Made by a program: the position numbers and the translations under genes. The notes beneath the pieces are model-generated. The model had not been told where the DNA came from. It did no database searches and saw only the letters and a list, made by a program, of their open reading frames with translations. This document shows, one piece after another, positions 10,401-20,878 of a stretch of 24,514 bases of DNA. The DNA is from Sphaeroforma arctica JP610 (taxonomy: Eukaryota; Opisthokonta; Ichthyosporea; Ichthyophonida): contig NW_014039938.1 in assembly GCF_001186125.1 (NCBI RefSeq), positions 1 to 24,514 of the forward strand, read 5' to 3'. Within the stretch, counting starts at the first letter, position 1, and every line of letters starts with the position of its first letter.

Positions 10401-13400
10401 ATATCCTGCTGCTTGTGCCGTACGTGCATGAAACGGCACTCAGCACATTCGGTTTTGTGCAAGGTGATTCCGTGCTATAAAGAATTTGAGCTGAATTAGT
10501 CTTTTTCAGATTTTTAACATGTTGGCTCTTCTTTGCGCAGCTCCAAATGTGAATGCAAGTCTCTCTTCTGGAAGTTCACGGATTACAAACATTGCGACAC
10601 ATGTGGATGCAGTCCGATGAGGTAAATATGTATGTGAATGATTTCGGTCTCATTTTAGTCTATTGGTGTAGTATGTCTTTCTTGCTTACTTTCAAAGCTG
10701 AATGATCGATTAACTTGAAAAATGGACACGATGCTAACCATGTGCTATTTTCGAAACACTCGGGTCTTATTCCTGGTAGTCACTTTTGTTGGTGGAATAA
10801 AGAAATTCTGAGGCCAATACAAAAGTATGGCAATTACGGCCCTGGGAGAGTTGGATTTGTGAAGTTAGGTGCTTTATTGGAGAAGATCATGTTGAGGCGG
10901 ACGAAGCTAGAGAAGGCCGATGATCTTGGTTTGCCTCCAAGGATCGTCGTCAGAAAAAAGGTGTGTTTATTTCGATGGAATAGACGTAGTTCAAATCATA
11001 CTTGGTTTTCGCGCTCGCAACTTAGGCTTTGACAAACTGTCGTTCATGTCCAAAATTCGCATCCTCACATCCTTGGGTCAGATTTGTCGTTTATTGTTTG
11101 TGGATCGAATCTTTGAGGTGATACCTGTTTCCTGGATGCTACGATCTCTTATAATCTGGACTCTGATTTTCTTCAGGTCTGGTTCAATGAAGAAGAACTG
11201 GATTTCTACAAAGCTCTTTATTCACAATCGCGGACCAAATTTTTGACGTACGTATCGGAAGGCGTGCTACTCAATAACTACGCACATATATTCGATTTGC
11301 TGATGAAGATGAGGCAAGCGGCTAATCATCCATATCTCGTTCTGTATGGACGTGGGAGGATATCAGCTGGTGATGCGCAAGGTACGAATGGACCATGGGG
11401 TCACAGATTTTACAAACTTTCTGCAGATGGAATATTTTGACTGTCGTTTTCGGGTGTTGTTTGTAATCAAGGACCATAATTGTGCTTCGCAAAAATTAGG
11501 CTTCATAGCTAATCGAGTTTTGGGCTGAATTTATTTTTTGTGCCATTTGCGAATGCTTGTTCTGGGTGACGGTGCGCTAACACCTGTCTATGAATTCTAC
11601 AGACGTATGTGGCGTTTGCCAGGAGGACGCGGAAGATCCAATCAGAGCCAAATGCAAGCACGTGTTTTGCAGAGAGGATATTAAAATGTACCTTCAGAGC
11701 AGTATAGATGGACAGGTACCCCAATGTCCGGTCTGCTTTGTGCCCCTCTCCATCGACCTTAGCCAACCAACTATATCACAATCATCTGCTGCAAGGTCAG
11801 TTTAAAACTTAAACAGAAGGTCATTATTATTATTTTGCATCTCGCCACATCGTATCGCGCATGTAATCTTAGATAGCGAACTAGACGTTCTGCCAAAAAA
11901 AAAATCGCTGTAGTTGTTGCCGTGCAACTGAATTTGTTACTTGACCATGCGTTAAACGGTTAACTTTGTGTATTTTTTTCTATAGGGCAGCGGCATCACA
12001 GCAACGGCAGTCAATTTTAAATCGTATGGACATAGGAGGTTGGAAAAGTTCCTCCAAGGTTGAAGCACTTATAGAACAATTGGCTTTGCTGCGAGAGAAG
12101 GAAGGAACGACGATTAAAACAATCGTATTTAGTCAGTACGTCAGCTTTTTGGACATAATTGAGTGGAGATTACTGCGTTCAGGATTCCGATGTGTGAAAT
12201 TGGACGGGCGAATGAGTCCAGAACAAAGAGCGGCGGTCATAGATGCATTTATGACAAATCACACGGTTACTATTTTCCTCGTTTCGCTTAAAGCAGGTAA
12301 TTAGTCTGATACAATTGTTTGTTTCTTCGATAGTCGGAGACGATATATATCGATGTGGATACGTTTATCAATTGCTCTGGGATTGAACTTTCGACCCTGG
12401 TTTCAGTCTTGCTGACTACGTGCTATATGTGTTCCAAAGTAAAGCTCGTTGAAATAATTTTGTTACCGATGTAGAACTCGTCAGCTCAGCATCCCGCTGA
12501 ATTGACTCATAAAGTTTCTCTTCTTGCCACGTTTCAGGTGGTGTCGCACTCAATTTAACGGAAGCTTCTAGAGTCATCATGTGTGACCCCTGTAAGTTGT
12601 GCGAGATCCCCCATAAAGTTTATTTTATTGTCGTTTTTCGTATCTGTTTCTAGTTTGTAAATTGGCCAGGGTCGTTTGATACTACGTCGGAATACATACG
12701 TTGAATACACGGCCGAAAGAATGATCCATCCCGTGGACATTCCAGAAATCTCGTTGGAATTGGCGATTGCTTTCTATTGCGTATTTTGTCAATGCCTTTC
12801 ATTTACTTTTTGTATCATCTATGTCATTGCAAAAGATTATTGCTGCTGTTGGGGTTTGTCAATGTCAGTATCATCTTTATTCATTGTCTGTCGAATCAGA
12901 TTGCACTTGCTGTGGTGGCTTTCGCGCTCCAGATAATATACTATTACAGGCAGATGGAGGCAATAGACAATTCCCTTCTTTCCAAGGTTTCAGAGATCGT
13001 GGCATAAGTGTTTGGTTATAGTTCTCAAGGACTGGCGTACGCTTTTTGTAAAATCACTAGGGTGGAACCCGGCTGTCGAAAATCAAGCCATGGACCGTAT
13101 ACATCGACTGGGTCAAACTCGCCCGATTGAAGTTATCAGACTTTATGTCGAGAATAGCATCGAATCACGTATTATTGCGCTTCAGGAGAAAAAGCATCTA
13201 CTTTTCGAAAGGTATGGGTCCTTCTGTGTGGTGTTTCATTTCATACCTTACATACCATGCAAAAGTCAAGAGATTGCACGTTTTTATTTCGCTGCTTCGA
13301 TATTTGGTATTTTGCGTGATATTATTTTTCTTTTTGAGTCCTGGGCAAGAGTGTAAATAAATTGGTCGAGTATTTTTCTGGATCGTATATTGCAAATGCC

Positions 13401-13592
13401 ATTAGTGAAATTGCATCGTGTATTAATGAAATCGCGTCGAGTATTTTCAATATGTTCGGCTTAAATTTTTATTATATTTCAACTAGTACAAATATTTTTC
13501 TGTATATTTAACACATCAGCACCATCGGTATGGATCCCGCTTCCCTTAACCGGTTGAGTGAGGAAGACCTTGGATTTTTGTTTCAACTGTAG
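7409..13592 (+). CDS. RAD16: RAD16/rhp16-type SNF2 helicase-like translocase with internal RING
   Basis: Thirteen exons: 7409-7654, 8429-8897, 9020-9180, 9490-10042, 10210-10372, 10541-10621, 10780-10960, 11177-11381, 11603-11795, 11986-12296, 12538-12591, 13061-13211, 13520-13592. All phases fit, giving 2841 bases (946 aa; yeast Rad16 is 790). Residues 1-290 are an acidic/basic disordered N-terminus with a Lys-rich end. SNF2 motifs: DEMGMGKT (about 363-370), DEAH (475-478, split by intron 4), SGTPLQNR (about 503). The Rad16-specific Zn ribbon CSKCEC...CDTCGC follows at 531-550, then LRRTKLEKADDLGLPPR. The RING (689-731) sits inside the helicase. The C-terminal lobe has IVFSQY, SLKAGGVALNL and DRIHRLGQTRP, and the protein ends RLSEEDLGFLFQL, like yeast RLTPADLQFLFNN. 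Known family role: with Rad7, damage recognition and ubiquitylation in global-genome nucleotide excision repair. Exon 2 could start earlier, at 8204 in frame, but that adds a hydrophobic unconserved stretch. The RING has Asp712 where a zinc-ligand Cys is expected. Confidence 0.95.
13385..13445. repeat. Short imperfect tandem repeat in RAD16 intron 12
   Basis: Two to three diverged copies of a unit of about 21 bases (ATTAGTGAAATTGCATCGTG, then ATTAATGAAATCGCGTCGAG). It lies within the 308-base intron between exons 12 and 13. Confidence 0.6.
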
Positions 13593-13876
13593 AGGTTCGG
13601 CAGTCTGTTTAGTATTGCGGGTCCACTTGAAAGGGGCTCTAATATACTTTGAAATATTGAAGTTTCATTCTATTTATAGACGTGATGGGCTCAGCCACGT
13701 GTAATCGTATGATGTTAGTGTCTATAGCATACAGGCCAAGAACTGAAATAGATTTTACAATCTTCGAACGGACTTGTAATCTTATTGAAATAATATATCA
13801 GATAAAAAAAATACCAGCACATGGAGGCAGGTAGATTTAATACAGATAAGTACGAAAGGAAAACATGAATCTTCTA

Positions 13877-13882
13877 AATAAA
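13877..13882 (+). terminator. Possible polyadenylation signal of the RAD16-like gene
   Basis: AATAAA, 285 bases past the TAG stop of the last exon and the first good match downstream. No independent support. Confidence 0.3.
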
Positions 13883-14804
13883 ACATCCCACAAACTCCTG
13901 CGCACATTTGTAGGCGCTCACAATTGAATATTTGTTTGTACTCGTCAGATCTATGGCGTATTGTATGCGTACTACGAGTACTTGACGAGGCTGCATAGCA
14001 CGTTCGAAGTCGACTCATATTGAACATTTTCGCTCACAGCTTGAAATAGTGCACGCTTTTCCTAGGGTCGTTCTAAACGTATGAACTCAGCCGTGTGACA
14101 GGCACCACAGCATACAATACATCTGCACCACTTAACGGCTTTGTACAGACCAGTTTGTATAACCATTCGCCGCATCTACTGTATGTGTCTAGACGAAGTC
14201 GGAACAGTTAGGATGATATCTGCGGCACCAAACACCATTCAGTGTCAGTGACCGTGTCAACACTGGTGTCACAAACCCCATATATTCCGCCATAAGTTGT
14301 GTGTATGACAACTGTGCACAAATATTACCACACTCTAAATTATCGGGATAAATACCTTTACTACTCTTATGGTTACATATTTCTTTGCCCGAATTACTTA
14401 TTAAGGGGATAAATACAGTTACTACTTATGTGGCTACATATTTTCTTACCTGAACTTGTACAAACGAACTAGGTTTTTTTCAAAACGAACTTGTACATGA
14501 AATACGGTTTTGCAATTACTGTTCATTTCCGTTGGGGCACTTGCCAGAAATTCGCACTTGTGACTCCACTTTACTTTCACATTAATTATATCAAAATGTT
14601 GTAATATCACTTCACCGTACTGGCACAGTTGAATTACATACCTAAATGTGGAATACTTGGAAAGGACGAGTGCCAGTTAATCTTGAGGTACAATTAAAAT
14701 CACTTCCGCTTCCACAGAGAGCATGGTAAAAATCGACGACGCCATAAAGTAACCATCTGAGCTAGTTCAAATATGTAAAACTTCTTTCTTCTTGCATATG
14801 CCAC
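13883..14804. other. Intergenic stretch, no gene seen
   Basis: No frame with coding character. A minus-strand frame overlapping the left edge (13782-14027) has no domain and no splice partner. The only structure is the tandem duplication at 14344-14455. Confidence 0.6.
14344..14455. repeat. Imperfect tandem duplication, unit about 62 bases
   Basis: GGGATAAATACCTTTACTAC...GGTTACATATTTCTTTGCCCGAA (14344-14393) recurs as GGGATAAATACAGTTACTAC...GGCTACATATTTTCTTACCTGAA (14406-14455). A smaller pair of AAACGAACT words follows at 14463-14497. Confidence 0.8.
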
Positions 14805-15442
14805 TTGCAACAAACTATTATATATAGAACTTCCTCTATGATTTTCATATGTCTACCGAGGTATGCTGAGCATATTTCACTAATAACTATTTTCAAGATA
14901 CTTTTAAAGTACTCACATCATCGATACGCTAGCATACCGGAAGTGATTCTCTTTTATCTCGATCGTTACCTAAAAGACCTGCAGACCGTGAAGCGTTGTA
15001 AGCTCACAGAGTCTGAAGATATTTACTTCGCTGAATCCACAGCGGCGAAAATGAAAACACAAGTCTCCCATCTCACACAACGAATGATGCAAGAAGAAGA
15101 GAAGGAACGCATAGAAGATACACGCGCGTTACAGAGTCTAATTCATACATCTAATGAGACTTTAAAAATATGCTCAGTGACACTAGACAAAAGGATATCG
15201 AAGGAGTGGTTGCCTAATCCACAATGTAGTTATCATATTAGGATAACCCGCAAAACAAACAGCTACATGCATTTATCTTAAACAGGCATAAGAATACCCG
15301 ATTTTATATGTTGGACCCGATTTATTTTCAAATAGGCCAACACAATCTTTACAGAAAGAAGGGGCTGCTAAGGCTCTCTTCGCTTTAGGAAATATGTCGT
15401 TTGGGAAAGAACAGGAACAGAACTTTTAAGATAATACATATA
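14805..15442 (+). CDS. Unrecognised small gene or gene remnant with a coiled-coil-like segment
   Basis: A 158-codon frame (14805-15281) has an AT-rich, low-quality beginning but becomes protein-like from about 14935: VILFYLDRYLKDLQTVKRCK, then a charged, probably helical segment rich in Glu, Gln and Lys (about 15030-15190). Downstream, an acceptor TTTACAG at 15346-15352 precedes an open 29-codon stretch ending KALFALGNMSFGKEQEQNF and stop TAA (about 15430). This could be a terminal exon. No clearly matching donor joins the two in phase; a weak one (GTGACA) lies near 15178. No family recognised. It may be the 3' end of a small gene with unrecognised 5' exons, or a decayed copy. Confidence 0.35.
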
Positions 15443-15445
15443 AAT

Positions 15446-16800
15446 TTATAGACAGGGTGCACTGGTATGCATGAAGCTGAAAACCTTCGGTACCTCTCGA
15501 CACAAATTCGTGATTTCGAACCCAAAATGAAATTCATGGAGATGCGTACGAGAATCTGCTGCAGCTATAGCGCAATGTTTTGGGTAGCGGTGTACGAACC
15601 GGAGGAATTGTAGGTGTGGCCGAATCGTCAGCTGGAGGGGTAGGCTGTGGAAAGGGGTGTGGCTGAAAAGGGGCGTCTGATGAATCACTGGCAATTGGAC
15701 CTGCAAATGGGAAAGTAGCAGGGAATTGCGGGGTCGTGGACATTGTAGGAGGTATGTCCGATATATGTTGGAACGACAACTGTAGTAATTTGAGTGTGTG
15801 AGTTCCAGTCGGGCGGTATGTCGTAGCTACGGGGTGTAGCTGATTGAGTAGCACGTTTTCCACTAGAAGACCATTGAGGTTTCCCGTCTGAGAGAAATTG
15901 TGCATTGCGGAATGATATGCTATGTTATGTCCTAAAGCGTTAATTGAGAAACCTGTCGTCTGTACTTGTAGCACTTCGACCGACAAGAACACGGTAGTAG
16001 CATTGAGTGTCATACTTGTGTTTGTCCTGTTTCTTACCTTCCATTTTGTATAATAACCGCATAGCCAAATCGAGCTCTGGGAAAACGTGTGGTGATGTGA
16101 AATCTGGTGCCAAATTTCAGATGTAGTCCAAAAGTGGTATCTGTGCCAGGAGTCTCATTACGATCACGGTCAGCCCATTTCTTGGTTTCAGACCATAATG
16201 GAATAGGCATGCCAGCGATTAGTAAAAGTATATGAACTATGACATTGAGAACATTGTGTGTGCTGTCAACCTTGGCGTTCAGCTGCGGCGTATAGGGTGG
16301 CGTAGAACGGGCACGAATCCACATAGAGAGACGTGATCCTTGTTAAGGTATTAACGTGACTTACGTTCTGATGTCTATCTACAACTTAGACATGTGGTTA
16401 TGAACACAAAGTCTAGTTGTCATAGAAGAGAGTTCGGTAAAGTTGGCATTGAGATTTATAATATTAACGTAATCGCCAACTTTGAACAGAACGATGTTGT
16501 TAGTGTCATTTCATCGGTCATACTCTTTAAGTAAGGCGCGATTCGTGTGCTCTAGTAAACAAGGGTAAACAATGTTCTGCATACTTAACTAGGGCATTCT
16601 ACCATTTCACTTGGCATTGCATTTAATGAGGTGGTAACCACACTTCTTGCAAGGCGCTCTCACTTTCGTTTCACCCTTCGGTTCCGTAGAAGTAGAGCCA
16701 GTACCATCTCCAGTAGTAGTGCGTGGCGTCTTGGTACTACGCGCAGTATGAGTCTCTACTACTTTACTCTTAGTGGCACAGGCTGGGTATAGCTCGTGGT
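15446..16800 (-). mobile_element. Broken Ty1/copia-like LTR retrotransposon fossil
   Basis: Read on the minus strand. A segment at about 16034-16324 resembles the C-terminal part of a copia-type integrase (YTPQLN, a Trp-Ser-Glu motif and a later FG motif in the usual order). Upstream on this strand, at about 16620-16680, a Cys/His cluster resembles a gag zinc knuckle. A Pro/Ser-rich open segment lies downstream (15534-16013). The order gag knuckle, integrase, further pol material fits the copia family. It is clearly broken, with several breaks, and large parts (protease, reverse transcriptase, RNase H) are not visible. I could not find long terminal repeats. It looks old. Confidence 0.55.
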
Positions 16801-17316
16801 ACTAAGTACTCTTAAATATTCGCCAGTATAGGGATAATATTGTTTATTTCAAAGGAGATGAGTTACATTGTATGTACATATGGTATGGCTCTCATAGCCG
16901 CTGCAGTGGTTTGGGGAAGATCGATGGGAAGAAGTGGTTAGTAAATTCCCGTGTGAAGCTTGGGCCAAGTGAGTGGACGATGGAGGATATGCGCTGGGTC
17001 AATTCAGCCAGGTGCTGATATTTATTTTTTTGACACCATCGAGTGTGCCACGTATTCGCTCGTCAAACTAGGGTTGTCAAGTCGTCACTCGTCACATTCG
17101 GACATTCCGTAGCAGTGGCATAGCACTGTCCTTGACACCTTGTTTGGAATTAATTCTATAAATATATGCCTCACAGGCTCACTACCTTCATTGCCTCTCT
17201 TGGTTGACTGGTTGGGTGCTAATAAATAGTTACAAATGTGTTTACTATTGTTTTGTTTCTTTTTTAGATAAAAAAAACAAAACAAAATCAAACAAGGTTT
17301 ACCACTATTTTTTTTA

Positions 17317-17533
17317 ACCACACAGTTATTTTTATATTGATAAACATCAGTAAAATTGTCACTGTGACATTAAATAGATAAACCCTGGTGGCCGTAGGAG
17401 TGTGGGTCTCCACTCTCCAGTCTACTAAAACCACACAGTTTTATTATTATCTGGTTGATAAAAAATAACACAAAACAAAAAAAATTCTAAAACAATTAAC
17501 CAATATTTATTTTAGTAAAATTGTTACTGTGAC
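17317..17533. repeat. Diverged direct duplication
   Basis: ACCACACAGTT ... TTGATAAA ... AGTAAAATTGTCACTGTGAC (17317-17368) recurs as ACCACACAGTT ... TTGATAAA ... AGTAAAATTGTTACTGTGAC (17430-17533). The second copy is about twice as long internally. It may be a pair of related repeat termini. Confidence 0.65.
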
Positions 17534-17667
17534 TATGTGACAGTGTGAAGTAGGTTGTGTACTGGACATTCCTGAGGTCACTGTATCACTGGACAGTGGA
17601 CACACAGTGACAATGTTTAACGTCAATAAAAGTTATACGTAGTGTAGATATATGTAAATTTATTCAA

Positions 17668-17752
17668 TTTGTAAACGGTTTAACTTTTATAAACTCAAAA
17701 AATATATTGTCGAAATCTTGGATTAGATTTAAAAGTTGAACGTTAACCGTTA
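17668..17752. repeat. Imperfect inverted repeat (hairpin)
   Basis: TTGTAAACGGTTTAACTTTTA near 17669-17689 faces TTTAAAAGTTGAACGTTAACC near 17728-17748, an arm of about 20 bases with mismatches and a loop of about 40. The AAACGGTTTA word recurs at about 17766. Confidence 0.5.
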
Positions 17753-19960
17753 TTTTTTTAAATTATAAACGGTTTAGTGTAAAGTTTTTTGACGTTAGGA
17801 GTGGAGTCGACAAGTCGACAACTCGACATTCGACGACACAGTTAACACTGTTTCTTGAATCTTCTTGAGCAATGAACACACACTCACACAGTCACACTCA
17901 CTCTGATTCACTCTTGAGTCATCACAGTTCACACTCACTGACAAGACGAGTTGACGACACACAGTAAATGAGTAAAATCTAAAAAGTAAAAGTGAGAGAT
18001 CGGATGATAGTATGACCTCATGAATGCACCCAGTCATATGGGAGATGGACTATATGATAAATAAAAGCTGAACGTAAATCGAAAATTTTATTATTTATAA
18101 ACGTTATATTGGGTAACGTTTTTAGCAGTGAGAGAGAAACTCAGAGAGTCAGACTGTCAGACATAAACGCGTATTTTTGGGGGGTTTTCACTTTTCACAA
18201 AACAATGCACGCCTATTCGAGGCCCTATAATCCCCCCCCAAAAATGACACATTTGACACAGCCAACTTGCACCTGTTTATAATAATTAAATAAATAAATA
18301 CAACTTGCTTTTTATTTTATAAAAAAAACAAACACCAAAAAACCGTAAATATCAACTTCCTCTCAGTTCCTCTCTCTCTTCTTCTTAGTGTGGTGTTGTG
18401 AAAGAAGAGGAGGCTCAGACGCTCAGGAGCGAGTGGGTAGAGCCCAACTTTTTGCCAATGAAATGTAATTTTTAACAAGAAAAAATGAACAAACTAAATA
18501 AAAATTAGTCGGGCGATCCGGAATTTCCGAAACCGATCGCACACGACGCACAGACGCAGACGGTATTTAAAAAAAAATACTGCAGACCTAAGCTCAATGC
18601 GTTAAAGGTTGCAACTTTTATTTTGCCCGAATAAACATTAAAGTTGCAACTATTATTTCGCGATAGTACACTTTCAGATATGATAGGTGCATTTTACAGG
18701 TCACTCAGGTGACAGTCGTCACAACTGAAACGCTCAATCTTCTTTGATTGCCTATTATCAATTTTGTAGCCTAAAATTTTCAACGATAGGACAGCTTGTC
18801 GAGTGCAGTTTCAAAAAAAAACTTTGGTTGATTTGTCCTAAATAAAAGTTAATACTTTTAAAAATCAAAAGTTAACACGAACTTATATTCCGTACCCATA
18901 ACTTATTGAGCTTAGCTGCATACTGCAGAGTCGCAAACAGCGCAGACCTGTCCTCATAAAATATAAATTGAGTAATTGAGAAGGCTATGCATAAATACTA
19001 AAAATACAAGGATCCGTTATATATTTATATTTAGTAAAACAAAAATGCGAAAGCAAATGAAAGTAAACGTTTATAACGAGAATATAAACGGTACTCGAGT
19101 TCAAGGTTCAACCGAAAGTATACGTGGACTTAAAACGTTTGGTTTCGGTATCAGTTGTACGTACGCGTATATATGGGAATAAATATTATATAAAAAAACT
19201 AAAAAAACAACTCAATACTGTATCGCACCGTTTTATTTAAAAAAAAACGTTTAAACGAACCCAAAGTAAACGTTGGAATTTACGTAAAGCACATTGACTT
19301 TTATATGTTCTATTTTAAAACCTAAAACGGGATAATTTCAATGCTCCAGAGTAAAGTGACTCCAGACCTCCTCCCGTTAAAAAAATGGTGTTTTTAAAGT
19401 CCGCGTTCTGAATTCTCGTTCAAAAACAAAAAAAAACAGCAAAACAATATTTATAAATTTTCCGATTTTTAAAAAAGAAGGAAAAAATGTATTTTTTAAG
19501 TGTTTTTGTACAAAATACATAAATAAATACGACCCAATTCTGCGGTACAAATTGACCTAGAGAGGGTCGTTACGAAAACAAACACATTCCGGCAATTCGA
19601 ATTTTCACCAATAAAAGTGGATAGAAGTAGAGTTCAAGTGATATTGGCTATACATAGAGCTAAAAATATCCAGGATTCAATGACTTGCCGGATATATCAC
19701 CTTTCCCTCCCTATCGTTTGTGGGATCAAATTATTGCAGAACGTGGTCAAAGAATAGGCTCTCTATAAAGTCTAAAAACTCTAAAGTCTCTATGCGAAAG
19801 AGAGGCTAAAAAATCGTAGCCTGCTTCTATCACGAGAGAAGGCTATGAAAAACCAACTCTAAGGACTATTTTGGGGATTTTCAGAAAAGGAAACGAAAAA
19901 TATAAATATACTCTCTAAAAATATATTAAATATTTATAAATACGTCGCGCTGTCGGCCCG

Positions 19961-20254
19961 TCGCGGTGCCAGTCCTGTCGACGCGTACACATTTGAAATT
20001 TGGTGCAGAGGTCAGAGGGACCATAATTTCTTAAGATACATATATTCAAATTCATCATACGGGAAATTCAATTGCTTTTATATAATACATAGCAGCCACA
20101 CGAGAGAGGGTTGGCCGGATAGTAACTCTGTTCAACGTGGTACGCTACCACGGTGTGAGTCCACAAGCGCTATACGAATTTGCATATCCCTATGTTCTCA
20201 TACTGAAAATTAGTGAATTTACAATAGATACGGAAAACAACATTGTTGGCAGTA
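19961..20254. other. Short stretch without recognisable features
   Basis: No frame, repeat or RNA gene seen between the AT-rich zone and the antisense open frame. Confidence 0.5.
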
Positions 20255-20878
20255 TCAGCTGCAGAATATAGACGAATTGGCCGCTTGTTGAGCGTTCTCA
20301 CACCTGTAGGACTCAGCTATTTTGCTGCTATCAAATACATCAGTCATCATGTACATGGACTGTGCATTTGAGGTCAGAGTTTTCCTTTTCGCGAACGATG
20401 GGTATTTCAGTGTAGAGAATGCGTGTCCTATGGTATTTTGGACGAACTGGACGATCGAAATGCTGGCAAGCCGAGCACACAAATTGGTGAGTTTTGGTCT
20501 CCACTGGCATTTTAAACTGTGCTGTATGCTTCCGCTATAGTTTTTGCAATCAGTACATGAATAGGTTTCACTAAAAATGCTTCGGTCCAGAAGCTTTCTG
20601 AAGTTCTCCGACAGAATTGACTCGATAATTACCCGACTGGCTTCGATGCGGTTGTCAGATTGTTGCAAGTAAATAGTAGTAGTAGTGCGTACACTATGAC
20701 TTATAAGTGTAATATTCTCTATCACTTCGCTCTGTTCTGATAGCACACTTCGCCTGTTGGCAATACCTAGACAGTGCAGGTTGGAGGAGTTCGTGTTTTC
20801 GAGGTGTTCCAGTCTGTCTATATTTTCATTCGGCACTTGAAGAGTAATGGGAATTTTCAATTCTGTTAGTGGTATCAC
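20255..20878 (-). CDS. Long antisense open frame without an ATG (possible internal or terminal exon)
   Basis: A 207-codon minus-strand frame ending at a TGA; it opens after a stop near 20897 and contains no Met until near its end, so if real it is not a first exon. It has a CxxC-type pair (SCTDCKNYSG) and, further on, ESYRCENAQQA followed by the stop. A good donor, CAG/GTGTGA, lies inside ESYR. The arrangement of the CxxC pair and a later Tyr-x-Cys faintly recalls the zinc-ribbon part of ubiquitin-specific proteases, but no catalytic Cys or His box and no LKRF motif is seen. An open frame of this length is unlikely by chance in DNA of this composition (my rough estimate). It overlaps the proposed first exon and first intron of the plus-strand bHLH gene, so one of the two readings may be wrong. 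Confidence 0.3.
   Translation of the reverse strand: MIPLTELKIPITLQVPNENIDRLEHLENTNSSNLHCLGIANRRSVLSEQSEVIENITLISHSVRTTTTIYLQQSDNRIEASRVIIESILSENFRKLLDRSIFSETYSCTDCKNYSGSIQHSLKCQWRPKLTNLCARLASISIVQFVQNTIGHAFSTLKYPSFAKRKTLTSNAQSMYMMTDVFDSSKIAESYRCENAQQAANSSIFCS

Larger units (their letters stand above)
16830..19960. other. AT-rich, gene-free decayed repeat zone
   Basis: Over 3 kb with no coding frame of substance, many A/T homopolymer runs, and recurring words built on AAACGTT/AACGTTA and on CACAGTGAC/GTCACTGTG. Composition differs sharply from the gene-bearing flanks. It contains a diverged direct duplication (17317-17533), an imperfect hairpin (about 17668-17752) and an inverted pair of GACGAGT/GACGAC-type words (17081-17093 and 17946-17959). 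The latter resembles the sub-terminal motifs of hAT-type DNA transposons, but target-site duplications and a transposase are not visible, so this is only a suggestion. Confidence 0.5.

Noticed and set aside
13782-14027. 81-codon minus-strand frame downstream of RAD16
   Set aside because: Cys/Phe-rich, no domain, no supporting signals.
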